Shown here: piece after piece, positions 13,806 to 23,396 of the stretch
Numbering within the stretch: position 1 is the stretch's first letter
Layout: every line of letters starts with the position of its first letter
Assembly: GCA_042408445.1 (NCBI GenBank)
Contig: JBHORC010000020.1
Coordinates: 1-23,417 of the forward strand
Direction of reading: 5' to 3'
DNA from: CF-46 sp042408445
GTDB taxonomy: Bacteria; Chloroflexota; Limnocylindria; Limnocylindrales; CSP1-4
Length of the DNA: 23,417 bases
Notes under the pieces: generated by a model
Told to the model about the DNA's origin: nothing
What the model saw: only the letters and a program-made list of their open reading frames with translations
Databases searched by the model: none
Position numbers and translations under genes: made by a program

Positions 13806-14705
13806 ATGCGGATCGGGTTCGTCGGTCTTGGTCGGATGGGCGCAAACATGGTTCGCCGCCTGATCCGGGACGGGCACGAAGTCGTCGCGTACAACCGGAC
13901 GCCGGAGAAGACGAAGAAGATCGAGGGCGAGGGCGCGATCGCCGCGTACTCGATCGCGGAGCTCGTCTCGAAGCTCGAGAAGCCGCGCGCGGTCTGGATC
14001 ATGGTGCCGGCCGGCGATGCGACGGAGGCGCAGATCGCCGAGCTCATGGAGCATCTCGAGCCGGGCGACACGATCGTCGACGGCGGCAACACGAACTTCC
14101 ATGACGACCAGCGTCGCCACGGGCAGCTTGCCGAGAAGGGCGTCCAGTACGTCGACGCGGGCACGTCGGGCGGGATCTGGGGACTCCAGGTCGGCTACTG
14201 CCTGATGGTCGGTGGCGAGGAGGCCGGCGTGAAGCCGCTCGAGCCGATCTTCACCAGCCTCGCCCCGAAGGGCGGCTACCTGCACGTCGGCGGACCGGGT
14301 GCCGGCCACTACGTGAAGATGGTCCACAACGGCATCGAGTACGGCCTGATGCAGGCGTACGCCGAAGGCTTCGAGATCCTGCACGCGTCGGAGTTCGAGC
14401 TCGACCTCGCCGGGATCGCCGACCTGTGGATGCAGGGCTCCGTGGTCCGATCGTGGCTCCTGGAGCTTGCGGCGCGGGCGTTCCGCTCCCAGGGCCCGGA
14501 CCTCCCCCATATCCGCGGCTACGTCGAGGACTCCGGCGAGGGCCGCTGGACGGTCCAGGAGGCGATCGACCACAACGTTCCCGCCCCGATCATCACCCTG
14601 TCGCTGCTGACCCGATTCCGGTCTCGGCAGGACGATTCGTACGGTGCCAAGGTGCTCGCCGCGCTCCGCAACGAGTTCGGCGGCCACGCCGTGAAGAGCG
14701 AATGA
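13806..14705 (+). CDS. gnd: 6-phosphogluconate dehydrogenase, short decarboxylating form
   Basis: It oxidatively decarboxylates 6-phosphogluconate to ribulose 5-phosphate and CO2 with reduction of NAD(P)+. The 299-residue length is that of the short form (about 300 residues, lacking part of the C-terminal helical domain of the ~470-residue enzyme). Motifs: the Rossmann loop GFVGLGRMGANMVRRL (4-19); cofactor-specificity loop YNRTPEK (29-35), where Arg31 would suit an NADP 2'-phosphate, although many short forms prefer NAD; VDGGNTNFHDD (91-101); VDAGTSGGIWGL (116-127); and KMVHNGIEYGLMQAYAEG (171-188), with catalytic K171 and N175 and Glu178. A Shine-Dalgarno GGAGG lies 8 nt before the ATG. It sits between pgi (58 bp) and zwf (22 bp) in the oxidative pentose phosphate operon. 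Confidence 0.95.
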   Translation: MRIGFVGLGRMGANMVRRLIRDGHEVVAYNRTPEKTKKIEGEGAIAAYSIAELVSKLEKPRAVWIMVPAGDATEAQIAELMEHLEPGDTIVDGGNTNFHDDQRRHGQLAEKGVQYVDAGTSGGIWGLQVGYCLMVGGEEAGVKPLEPIFTSLAPKGGYLHVGGPGAGHYVKMVHNGIEYGLMQAYAEGFEILHASEFELDLAGIADLWMQGSVVRSWLLELAARAFRSQGPDLPHIRGYVEDSGEGRWTVQEAIDHNVPAPIITLSLLTRFRSRQDDSYGAKVLAALRNEFGGHAVKSE

Positions 14706-14727
14706 GGCGAACGAGGACGCAGGCGCC

Positions 14728-16446
<1,719 letters not shown>

Positions 16447-16453
16447 CCGCACG

Positions 16454-17722
16454 ATGACGACCGACATGATGTCCGGACCGATCGACGCGCCGCCCGGCGC
16501 GCCGAACGAACCGGTGCTCCGATGGCGGTCGCGAGCCCACAGCATCGAGGAGATCGAGCAGGAGCTCGCCCGGATCTGGGTGCATTCGAACCGCGAGATC
16601 GACCGGAACCACGACGGCGTCAACGACGAGCGGCGCATTGCCGCGCGGACGAGCGTGATGAACCTCGTCGTGATCGCCCGCCGGCCCGAGGTCGGCGAGC
16701 GCTGCGCGGCGATCATCCAGCGGCTGACCGGCCGGCATCCGTCCCGGACGACGATCGTCCAGCCGGCCGATCCGGACGGACCGTCGTGGCTCGACGCGCA
16801 GGTCGTCGCCCACTGCGTGATGCCGCGTCCCGATGCGCCCGAGACCTGCGCGGAGACGATCCTGCTGACGTGCGGCGGTGAGTCCGGCCGCCATCTCGAC
16901 GCCGTCGTCGCGCCGCTCCTGATCCACGACCTCCCGGTCACGGTCTGGTGGCCGGACGAGCCGCCGTTCGGAAGCCACCAGGCGGACGACGTCCTCGGCA
17001 TGGCCGATCGGCTCGTCGTCGACGGTTCGACGTGGCGCGGGACCGGGCTCGAGATGCTGGGACGGATGGCGGCCGCGGCCGACCGCTACCCGGTCGCGAT
17101 CTCGGATTTCGCCCTCGTCCGGCAGTCGCGCTGGCGGGAGGCGATCGCCGCGATCTTCGACATCCCGGAGTTCCTGCCATACCTCCGCCATCTCCGGCGG
17201 ATCGCCGTCACGTACGGCGTTCGCGACGAATTCGGGGTCGAGACGACGAATGTCGTGAAGCCCCTCTATCACGCCGCCTGGATCGGGTCGCGGCTCGGCA
17301 TGGACGTCGTGAAGCCCCTCTCGCCGATGCCGCTCGACGGCCCGCGCCGCGCGCCGGGACACGGCGGCCACGTCTCCCACGTCGGGGCGGGCCTCCGCGC
17401 CACGCTCCGCTACGACCGGACCGAGGTGGCCGTCGTCATCCGTCCCGTGCTCTCGGAGATGCCCGCCGGAACGACCCTCCGGGTGGAGCTGCTCGCCGAC
17501 TGGCGCGGATCGGAGCTCCGTGCCGACGTCACCGCTGAGCAGGAGGCGGTCCACGTGCGCGTCTGGCAGGACGGCGTTCACGCCCTGGAGCGCGGGTTCA
17601 ACGCCCCGCGGCGGACGGACGTCGACCTGCTCGCCGAGGCGATCGAGGCGGGCGGCCGCGATCCGGTCGGCGTCGGAACGCTCGGTCTCGCGGCGCGGCT
17701 CGCCCGAGGCGCAACCCAGTGA
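16454..17722 (+). CDS. opcA: Glucose-6-phosphate dehydrogenase assembly protein OpcA
   Basis: OpcA is a non-catalytic partner that promotes oligomerisation and activity of Zwf, known from cyanobacteria and actinobacteria. The 422-residue product shows the family pattern: an N-terminal half containing MNLVVIARRPEVGERCAAII (70-89); a central stretch VVAPLLIHDLPVTVWWPDEP with RLVVDGSTW further on, which matches the two-domain OpcA layout; and a C-terminal half with LRVELLADWRGSELRADV. No enzyme motif is visible, as expected. It starts at ATG 16454, 7 bp after zwf, and pgl follows after 31 bp. The zwf-opcA-pgl order is itself strong evidence for the assignment. An alternative ATG at 16466 would shorten it by four residues. 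Confidence 0.92.
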   Translation: MTTDMMSGPIDAPPGAPNEPVLRWRSRAHSIEEIEQELARIWVHSNREIDRNHDGVNDERRIAARTSVMNLVVIARRPEVGERCAAIIQRLTGRHPSRTTIVQPADPDGPSWLDAQVVAHCVMPRPDAPETCAETILLTCGGESGRHLDAVVAPLLIHDLPVTVWWPDEPPFGSHQADDVLGMADRLVVDGSTWRGTGLEMLGRMAAAADRYPVAISDFALVRQSRWREAIAAIFDIPEFLPYLRHLRRIAVTYGVRDEFGVETTNVVKPLYHAAWIGSRLGMDVVKPLSPMPLDGPRRAPGHGGHVSHVGAGLRATLRYDRTEVAVVIRPVLSEMPAGTTLRVELLADWRGSELRADVTAEQEAVHVRVWQDGVHALERGFNAPRRTDVDLLAEAIEAGGRDPVGVGTLGLAARLARGATQ

Positions 17723-17753
17723 CTGGCACGGCAGGCCGCGGACCGGCGCGCTC

Positions 17754-18581
17754 GTGAGCGAGCCGACGGTCGTCACCCTCGCGGACCCCGACGCCTGCTC
17801 GCTCGCGGCGGCGGAGCGGATCGTCGAGATCCTCGATGGCGCGATCGAGGAGCGCGGGGAGGCGCACTGGGCGACGACCGGCGGCTCGACGCCGGGGCCG
17901 ATCTACCGCCATCTCTCGCTCGGTCCCCTCCGGAACGAGATCAACTGGCACAGGGTCCGGCTCTGGTGGACGGACGAGCGGTTCGTCCCGATCGATCACC
18001 CGCAGTCGAACGCGAAGATCGCGATGGACCTCCTGATCGACTCCGACGCCTACGCGAACGAGTCCGGCACGGGCGAATCCGGCGTCGACGTCGCGACCGG
18101 GCGAGCGCCCGGCGTGCCGATCCGGCGCACCGACGTCCATCCGTTCCCGGTCGGCCCGGCGATCGGCGAGGGTCGCGACCCGGACTGGTGCTCAGCCCGG
18201 TACGTCGAGGAGCTTCGCGCCGACGGGCCCGAAGAGAACAACGAGGGCATGCCCGCGTTCGACCTGATGCTGCTTGGGATCGGACCCGACGGCCACATCC
18301 TGTCGGTGTTTCCCGGTTCGCCGGCGTTCGACACGGACGCGCTCGCGGTCGGGATCCCGGCCCCGACCCATGTCGAGCCGCACATCGCCCGGGTCACGCT
18401 GAACCCGTCGCTCGTGACCGCGGCCCGCGAGATCGTGGTTGTGAGCCACGGCTCGGCCAAGGCCGCGATCCTGGCCGACGTGCTCCACTCGGCGATCGAG
18501 CCGCGGCGGCTGCCCTCGCAGCTCGCGCGTCGGGCCGGGGCGACGTGGTTCCTCGATCGCGCCGCGGCCGCCCAGCTCTGA
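17754..18581 (+). CDS. pgl: 6-phosphogluconolactonase
   Basis: It hydrolyses 6-phosphogluconolactone to 6-phosphogluconate, the step between Zwf and Gnd. The 275-residue product belongs to the glucosamine-6-phosphate isomerase/6-phosphogluconolactonase (NagB-like) family. Motifs: the phosphate loop ATTGGSTPGPIYRHL (40-54), WWTDERFVPIDHPQSN (71-86) and LLGIGPDGHILSVFPGSPAF, equivalent to the usual GxGPDGHxxSLFPG. A loop after residue 100 (acidic and Gly-rich, TGESGVDVATGRAPG) looks longer than in many homologues. The start is GTG at 17754; the in-frame region upstream overlaps opcA in another frame and is rejected. Pgl rather than NagB is favoured because it directly follows zwf-opcA. Confidence 0.94.
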   Translation: MSEPTVVTLADPDACSLAAAERIVEILDGAIEERGEAHWATTGGSTPGPIYRHLSLGPLRNEINWHRVRLWWTDERFVPIDHPQSNAKIAMDLLIDSDAYANESGTGESGVDVATGRAPGVPIRRTDVHPFPVGPAIGEGRDPDWCSARYVEELRADGPEENNEGMPAFDLMLLGIGPDGHILSVFPGSPAFDTDALAVGIPAPTHVEPHIARVTLNPSLVTAAREIVVVSHGSAKAAILADVLHSAIEPRRLPSQLARRAGATWFLDRAAAAQL

Positions 18582-18601
18582 GCGCCCGCGACCACGGCCT
18601 G

Positions 18602-19105
18602 ATGGCGTCCGGGCGCGCAGACGTGGCGGCCGGCGAGCGGCCGGCGGCCGATCACGACGACATCGAGGTTCGGCGAGCGTCCGGGGCGGACGGCGAGGCC
18701 GCCGGTGACGTCTACCTCGCCTCGTTCCAGGCGACGTACGACTTCCCGCTCGCCCACACGGATGACGAGGTTCGCGCCTGGGTCCGGGACGAGCTCGTGC
18801 CCAACCACGACACGTGGGTTGCGCTCGACCGCGGCCGCGTCGTCGCGCTCATGTCGATGGCCGTCGGCGTCCTGGACCAGCTCTACGTGGCGCCGGATCG
18901 GCTGGGCCAGGGCATCGGACGGCGCCTCCTGGACCACGCGAAGCGCCGCTCCCCCGAGGGCCTGGCCCTGTACACGTTCCAGGTCAACGACCGCGCCCGA
19001 CGCTTCTACGAGCGGAACGGGTTCGTCGCGGATGCGTTCGGTGACGGCTCGGGCAACGAGGAAGGCCAGCCGGACGTGCACTACGTCTGGACGCCGGGAG
19101 CGTGA
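18602..19105 (+). CDS. GNAT-family N-acetyltransferase
   Basis: This 167-residue protein carries one GNAT domain from about residue 21 and should transfer an acetyl group from acetyl-CoA to an amine; the acceptor is unknown. The central strand and acetyl-CoA loop read LDQLYVAPDRLGQGIGRRLL (91-110), with the Q/R-x-x-G-x-G pattern at 103-106 and the following helix. The late motif LYTFQVNDRARRFYERNGFV (123-142) is typical of the family. I start it at ATG 18602, 20 bp after pgl; the open frame further upstream runs inside pgl and is a shadow. Its stop overlaps the next gene (alpha/beta hydrolase) by 4 bp, so the two are likely translated together. A detoxification or small-molecule modification role is possible. 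Confidence 0.9.
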   Translation: MASGRADVAAGERPAADHDDIEVRRASGADGEAAGDVYLASFQATYDFPLAHTDDEVRAWVRDELVPNHDTWVALDRGRVVALMSMAVGVLDQLYVAPDRLGQGIGRRLLDHAKRRSPEGLALYTFQVNDRARRFYERNGFVADAFGDGSGNEEGQPDVHYVWTPGA

Positions 19106-19986
19106 ACGACGCGTCGTCGGCGGACTGGCCCGGCGAGTCCGCTCGCCAGCTCCGGATCGTGGCGAACGGCGGCCCGGAGATCGCGGTGTTCGTCACCGGC
19201 GTCGGGCCGCCACTCGTCCTCGTCCACGGGGCGACCGCGGACCACACGACCTGGCGGACATCCGGCCCGCTGCTCGCCACCCGGCACACGCTCTACGCCG
19301 TGGATCGCCGCGGCCGGGGAGCGTCGGGTGACGACCCTCCGGAGGCGCCCTACGAGATCGAGCGCGAGTTCGACGACCTGGTCGCGGTGGTCGATGCGGC
19401 CCGGGCAGAGACGGCGCAACCGGTCGATGTCGTCGGGCACTCGTACGGCGGCCGGATCGGGCTCGGGGCGGCCCTCCGGTCGGCGAACCTGCGACGGCTC
19501 GTCGTGTACGAGGGAGCGCCACCCACGCCGGACGGGCGCGGCTACCAGGACGACGGCGGGATGATCCTCCTCGAGATGGAGCGGCTCGTCATCGCCGGCG
19601 ATCACGACACCGCGCTGGCGACGTTCATGCGGGAGATCGTCGGCATGCCCGAGGCGGAGCTCGCGGCGTTCCGGGCCAATCCGATATGGTCCCGGCGCGC
19701 GGCCGCGGTTCACACGACGGTCCGCGAGCTCCGGGCGGAGACGAGCGACGCCGCGTCGCTCGCGGCGCTCGGCGCGGTCCGCCAGCCCGTGCTCCAGATC
19801 CTCGGCGGCGCGAGCCCCGAGCCGTTCGCGGAGGCGACCCGGGCGCTGGACGCGCGGCTGCGGAACGGGCGGGTCGTCACGATCGATGGCGCGCGGCACG
19901 CGGCCCACCACACCCATGCACCCGAGTTCGTCGCGGCGGTCGAGTCGTTTCTCGCCGCCGGCAACGTGGCAGACTCCCCGCCATGA
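19102..19986 (+). CDS. Alpha/beta-fold hydrolase
   Basis: This 294-residue hydrolase has the alpha/beta fold. The oxyanion-hole segment is LVLVHGATADHTTW (38-51), the nucleophile elbow is VVGHSYGGRIG (110-120, Ser114), and the C-terminal histidine is in DGARHAAHHTHAPEF (262-276, probably His266). The acid residue is less clear: the usual position after strand 7 reads LQILGGASPEPF (231-242), with no Asp where many homologues have one, so Glu137 after strand 6 (VVYEGAP) or another residue may serve. The start is GTG 19102, overlapping the GNAT stop (GTGA), and its stop overlaps the next ATG (ATGA). Esterase, lactonase and C-C hydrolase activities are all compatible. No signal peptide is seen, so it is cytoplasmic. 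Confidence 0.9.
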   Translation: MNDASSADWPGESARQLRIVANGGPEIAVFVTGVGPPLVLVHGATADHTTWRTSGPLLATRHTLYAVDRRGRGASGDDPPEAPYEIEREFDDLVAVVDAARAETAQPVDVVGHSYGGRIGLGAALRSANLRRLVVYEGAPPTPDGRGYQDDGGMILLEMERLVIAGDHDTALATFMREIVGMPEAELAAFRANPIWSRRAAAVHTTVRELRAETSDAASLAALGAVRQPVLQILGGASPEPFAEATRALDARLRNGRVVTIDGARHAAHHTHAPEFVAAVESFLAAGNVADSPP

Positions 19987-20243
19987 GCGACGTCCTCTAC
20001 TGGATCATCCTGGGCTTCATCGCGGGCGCGCTGTCCGGAGCGGTCGTCGGGGGCCGCACGGCGCGCGGCTGCCTCCCGAACATCGTCGTCGGGGTCCTCG
20101 GCGCGGTCGTCGGTGGCTGGCTGGCGAGCCAGCTCGGGTTCAACCAGGGCGCGGGGTTCCTCGCAGCCGTGATCGTGGCCCTCGTCGGCGCGATCGTGGT
20201 CCGGGTGATCCTCGAGGCGATCAGCCCGAACGACCGTCGCTGA
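19983..20243 (+). CDS. GlsB/YeaQ/YmgE-family small membrane protein
   Basis: This 86-residue protein is almost entirely hydrophobic, with three predicted spans (about 4-24, 32-52 and 56-78) rich in GxxxG-type patterns: IILGFIAGALSGAVVGG, PNIVVGVLGAVVGGWLAS, GFLAAVIVALVGAIVVRVI. This matches the 'transglycosylase-associated' GlsB/YeaQ/YmgE family, which is widespread, often stress-induced, and of unknown biochemical function. The ATG at 19983 overlaps the hydrolase stop by 4 bp (ATGA), and the ABC ATPase follows after 16 bp, so it sits inside the operon. The longer open frame starting at 19686 overlaps the hydrolase gene and is not used. Confidence 0.88.
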   Translation: MSDVLYWIILGFIAGALSGAVVGGRTARGCLPNIVVGVLGAVVGGWLASQLGFNQGAGFLAAVIVALVGAIVVRVILEAISPNDRR

Positions 20244-20246
20244 CGC

Positions 20247-20251
20247 GGAGG
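20247..20251 (+). promoter_or_regulatory. Shine-Dalgarno GGAGG deciding a TTG start
   Basis: GGAGG lies 8 nt before TTG 20260, between the GlsB-like gene and the ABC ATPase. The later GTG codons at 20314 and 20320 have no comparable site, so the rare TTG start is favoured. Confidence 0.6.
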
Positions 20252-20259
20252 ACCGGGGG

Positions 20260-21270
20260 TTGGCGGCCGCGCTCACGCCCCGGGCGCCACAGCCCGCCGC
20301 CCGGCACCGTCCCGTGAACGTGATCATCGAGACGGATCGACTCGCCAAGCGCTACGGCCGCTCGGACGCCCTGATCGACCTGACGATGGAGGTCGGTGCG
20401 GGCGAGGTGTTCGGGTTCCTCGGCCCGAACGGCGCCGGCAAGACGACGGCCGTGAAGCTGCTCCTCGGGCTGGCGCGGCCCACGTCCGGACGCGGCTCCG
20501 TGCTCGGCGCGCCGCTCGGCGACCGTCCGGCGCGCCGACGCGTGGGCTACCTCCCGGAGCTGTTCCGGTACCAGCCGTGGCTCCGGGCGCGCGAGGTCGT
20601 CGAGCTCCATGCCCGGCTCCGCGGCGACCGCACGCCGCTCACGTCGCGCGCCGGTGAGACGCAGCGAGTCCTCGACATCGTCGGACTGTCCGATCGGTCG
20701 AACGACGTCGTCGGCACCTTCTCGAAGGGGATGCAGCAACGGCTCGGACTCGCCGTCGCGCTCGTCGGACGGCCGGATCTCGTCGTGCTCGACGAGCCGA
20801 CATCAGCACTCGACCCGGTCGGTCGGGCGGACGTCCGGTCGATCATCCGCGACCTCCGCGACGCGGGAACGACCGTCTTCCTGAATTCGCACCTCCTCAC
20901 GGAGGTCGAGCGCGTCTGCGATCGGGTCGCGATCGTCGACCGCGGCCGCGTCCTCGCGAGTGGTGCCCTCGACACGCTCCTCGGGACCCCGACGGTCCGC
21001 GTCCGGGTCACGGACCTGCCCAGCACGGCCGTGGCCGACCTCGGCACCTTCGGGCGCCCGGTCCTCGGCGACGACGGCTGGCTCACGATCGATGGGCTCG
21101 AGGCCGAACGGGTGCCGGAGCTGGTCGCGGCGATCGTGGACCATGGCGGCCGGATCCACGCGGTCGACCAGGGACGGACAACGCTCGAGGACCGCTACTT
21201 CGAGCTGATCCGCGGCAGCGTCGACGACGGACCCGCCGCCCACGCCGCCAACTCCGAGCCGACGGCCTGA
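20260..21270 (+). CDS. ABC-2 transporter ATP-binding protein
   Basis: Cytoplasmic ATPase of a second ABC-2 type transporter, 336 residues. Walker A is GPNGAGKT (55-62), the signature is FSKGMQQR (154-161), Walker B is LVVLDEPTSALDP (174-186), and the switch histidine is in FLNSHLLTEVERVCD. The C-terminal 90 residues form the accessory domain common in CcmA/NatA-like ATPases. The start appears to be TTG at 20260, supported by GGAGG 8 nt before it; the GTG at 20314, just before the conserved core (VIIETDRLAKRYG), is the alternative. Its stop overlaps the start of the permease gene by one base (TGATG). It differs clearly from the ATPase at 3919-5025, so the window encodes two independent exporters. 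Confidence 0.92.
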   Translation: MAAALTPRAPQPAARHRPVNVIIETDRLAKRYGRSDALIDLTMEVGAGEVFGFLGPNGAGKTTAVKLLLGLARPTSGRGSVLGAPLGDRPARRRVGYLPELFRYQPWLRAREVVELHARLRGDRTPLTSRAGETQRVLDIVGLSDRSNDVVGTFSKGMQQRLGLAVALVGRPDLVVLDEPTSALDPVGRADVRSIIRDLRDAGTTVFLNSHLLTEVERVCDRVAIVDRGRVLASGALDTLLGTPTVRVRVTDLPSTAVADLGTFGRPVLGDDGWLTIDGLEAERVPELVAAIVDHGGRIHAVDQGRTTLEDRYFELIRGSVDDGPAAHAANSEPTA

Positions 21271-22127
21271 TGCCGATCCTCCGGTTCGCCTCGCTCACGA
21301 TCGCCGAGGTCGTCCGGCGCCGCGTCGCCTGGGTCCTGATCGCGCTGACGCTGCTCTCCGTCCTCGCGACGACCTGGGGCATCGAACGGCTGCTCACCCT
21401 CGCCCGCCAGCACGGCGGCAACGAGCTCGAGATCAGCGTCGCCGTGTCGCAGGTGCTGATCCTCGTCGCGTTCATGTTCAGCTTCATCCTCGCGATGACG
21501 GCCGCGTTTCTCGGGGCGCCGGCGATCGCGGCGGATCTCGACTCCGGCGTCGCCCACGCGCTGCTCGCCCGGCCGATTCGGCGCGCTGACCTCGTCATCG
21601 GTCGGTGGCTCGGGCTCGTCGTCGTCGTGGTCGCCTACGCCGTCGCATCCGGCGGCCTCGAGATCGCGGCCGTCCTGGCCGTGGCCGGGTACGCGCCACC
21701 GAACGCGACCGAGGCGATCGCCTTCCTCGCCGCCGAGGCCGTCGTCGTCCTCACTCTGGCGCTCGCGCTCGGCACGCGCATCCCGGCGATGGCATCCGGC
21801 GCCATCTGCGTCGTGCTGTTCGGGCTTGGCTGGATGGCCGGCGTGTTCACGGGCGTCGGTCGATTCTTCGACGCCGCGCCGCTCGTCGCCGTCGCGGACG
21901 CGGTCCGTTGGGTGCTCCCCACCGATGGCCTCTGGCGCGGCGCGATCCACGGCCTCGAGCCGCCGATCATCGTGCTCGCGGCCCTCGGCCGCGGCGGGCC
22001 GGCCGCCCAGGTCAACCCGTTCTTCGTGTCGCAGCCGCCCGAGGCCGCGTTCATCGCCTGGTCGATCGCGTGGGTGGCCCTCGTGCTCGGCGCGGCCGTC
22101 ATCTCGCTGGAGCGACGCGACCTCTGA
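21270..22127 (+). CDS. ABC-2 type transporter permease
   Basis: This 285-residue membrane protein has about six spans, including RVAWVLIALTLLSVLATTW, VLILVAFMFSFILAMTAAFL and FIAWSIAWVALVLGAAVISL. Between spans 2 and 3 it has APAIAADLDSGVAHALLARP, matching the NatB/ABC-2 pattern (IAxExxxGTxxxLLxxPI) with the conserved basic RPIRRADLVIGRWLG after it. ATG 21270 shares one base with the stop of the ATPase gene, so expression is coupled. With one permease gene the transporter probably works as a homodimer with two copies of the ATPase. Substrate unknown. It is the last gene of the run beginning at pgi; the citrate synthase gene starts 38 bp later with its own likely promoter. Confidence 0.9.
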   Translation: MPILRFASLTIAEVVRRRVAWVLIALTLLSVLATTWGIERLLTLARQHGGNELEISVAVSQVLILVAFMFSFILAMTAAFLGAPAIAADLDSGVAHALLARPIRRADLVIGRWLGLVVVVVAYAVASGGLEIAAVLAVAGYAPPNATEAIAFLAAEAVVVLTLALALGTRIPAMASGAICVVLFGLGWMAGVFTGVGRFFDAAPLVAVADAVRWVLPTDGLWRGAIHGLEPPIIVLAALGRGGPAAQVNPFFVSQPPEAAFIAWSIAWVALVLGAAVISLERRDL

Positions 22128-22153
22128 TCGCCGCGCGGGATCGGCCGGCCGAC

Positions 22154-22159
22154 TACCAT
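22154..22159 (+). promoter_or_regulatory. Putative leaderless -10 box (TACCAT) of the citrate synthase gene
   Basis: TACCAT is followed by six bases (cgagcc) and the ATG at 22166, with no Shine-Dalgarno. Transcription would start at the A of the start codon. The spacing equals that of TATCCT before psuK, and the hexamer equals that before pgi. No good -35 element is seen. Confidence 0.5.
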
Positions 22160-22165
22160 CGAGCC

Positions 22166-23338
22166 ATGACCGACACCCCCGCCGGTTCTCCCGCGACGGG
22201 CGGCGCGCCGGCGCCGGCAGCGCCCGGAGCGCCCGCTTCGAGCGGCTCCGACGACCGGCCCTTTTCGCCCGGTCTGGAAGGCGTGCTCGCCGGCGAGACG
22301 TCGCTCTCCAGGGTCGATGGCGCGAACGGCCGCCTGATCTACCGCGGCTATCGGATCGGCGACCTCGTCGAGCACGGAACCTATCCGGCGGTCGCGAACC
22401 TGCTCTGGACCGGGACGTGGGATCCATCGTCGCATCTCCCCACCGGCGCGATCCCGGATGCCGTGCTGACGACGCTCCGCGCGCTCCCGGCGGGGACGAA
22501 GCCGATGGATGCGCTGCGCACGGCGGTGTCCGCGTGGGGCGCGACCCAGGCGCTCACCTATCCGCCGACGCCGGAGCAGGCCCGGGCGATCACCGCGTTC
22601 TCGCCCTCGGCGCTGGCCGCGTTCGCGCGTCTCCGCGAGGGCAAGGACCCGATCGACCCGGATCCGTCGCTGGATCTCGTTCCCGGCTTCCTGTACCAGC
22701 TGAAGGGTGAGCGACCGGACGACGCCACGGCTCGAGCGCTCGACGCCTACTTCATCGTGGGTGCGGAGCATGGCTTCAACGCGTCGACGTTCACCGCGCG
22801 CGTCGTCACGTCCACCCAGTCGGATCTCGCGTCCGCGGTCTGTGGCGCGATCGGGACGATGAAGGGGCCACTCCACGGCGGCGCGCCGTCGGAGGTGGTC
22901 GACCAGCTCGCGAAGATGGGCTCCGTGGAGAACGCCGAGGCGTGGCTCACGGACGCGCTGGACCGGCACGAGCGGCTCATGGGCTTCGGCCACCGGGTGT
23001 ACCGGGCCTACGACCCGCGCGCCGCGGCGCTTCGGAAGGTCGCCGAGGGCATGGAGCACAAGCCGGACTGGCTGCAGCTCGCGATCCAGGTCGAGGACAT
23101 GGCACTCCGGCTCCTCGCCGAGCGGCACCCGGACCGGGCGCTGAAGACGAACGTCGAGTACTACGCCGCGCCAGTGCTCCAGGGCGTCGGCCTCAGCCCG
23201 GACCTCTTCCCCGCGACGTTCTCGCTCGCCCGCCACGCCGGCTGGACCGCCCACGCGCTCGAGCAGGCTGCGAACAACCGGCTGATCCGACCGGACGTCC
23301 GATACGTCGGCCCCGAGGAGCGCGACCTCCCGGGCTGA
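22166..23338 (+). CDS. Citrate synthase (or 2-methylcitrate synthase)
   Basis: Condenses acetyl-CoA with oxaloacetate to give citrate, entering the TCA cycle; a methylcitrate synthase is not excluded because both share the fold. The 390-residue product has a 30-residue Pro/Ala/Gly-rich N-terminus, then GLEGVLAGETSLSRVDG and LIYRGYRIGDLVEHGTY, typical of short type I bacterial enzymes. Active-site segments: GAEHGFNASTFTARV (199-213, His202), GTMKGPLHGGAPSEV (230-244), GFGHRVYRAYDPRA (273-286, catalytic His276) and LKTNVEYYAAPVL (326-338), where Glu331 stands at the usual Asp position. The last Arg-bearing segment is FSLARHAGWTAHALEQ (352-367). I start at ATG 22166; the frame upstream overlaps the ABC permease. 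It probably has a leaderless promoter. Confidence 0.92.
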   Translation: MTDTPAGSPATGGAPAPAAPGAPASSGSDDRPFSPGLEGVLAGETSLSRVDGANGRLIYRGYRIGDLVEHGTYPAVANLLWTGTWDPSSHLPTGAIPDAVLTTLRALPAGTKPMDALRTAVSAWGATQALTYPPTPEQARAITAFSPSALAAFARLREGKDPIDPDPSLDLVPGFLYQLKGERPDDATARALDAYFIVGAEHGFNASTFTARVVTSTQSDLASAVCGAIGTMKGPLHGGAPSEVVDQLAKMGSVENAEAWLTDALDRHERLMGFGHRVYRAYDPRAAALRKVAEGMEHKPDWLQLAIQVEDMALRLLAERHPDRALKTNVEYYAAPVLQGVGLSPDLFPATFSLARHAGWTAHALEQAANNRLIRPDVRYVGPEERDLPG

Positions 23339-23376
23339 CCGTGCCGGCGCTCGCGCACCTCATCGCACGGCCCGGT

Positions 23377-23396
23377 CGGGGCGCCGCGCGGCCCCG
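23377..23396. terminator. Possible hairpin terminator after the citrate synthase gene
   Basis: cggggc and gccccg (6-bp arms, 8-base GC-rich loop) lie about 40 bp after the stop codon in the last 79 bases, which hold no gene. No T-tract follows, so intrinsic termination is doubtful. Confidence 0.25.

Noticed and set aside
11432..14164. A 910-residue minus-strand open frame over pgi and the repeat region
   Set aside because: It opposes pgi and gnd, both with clear motifs. The repeated S-F-T-I-K-R-D-A-S-like peptide it shows comes from the 125-bp repeat, whose copies fall in different frames.
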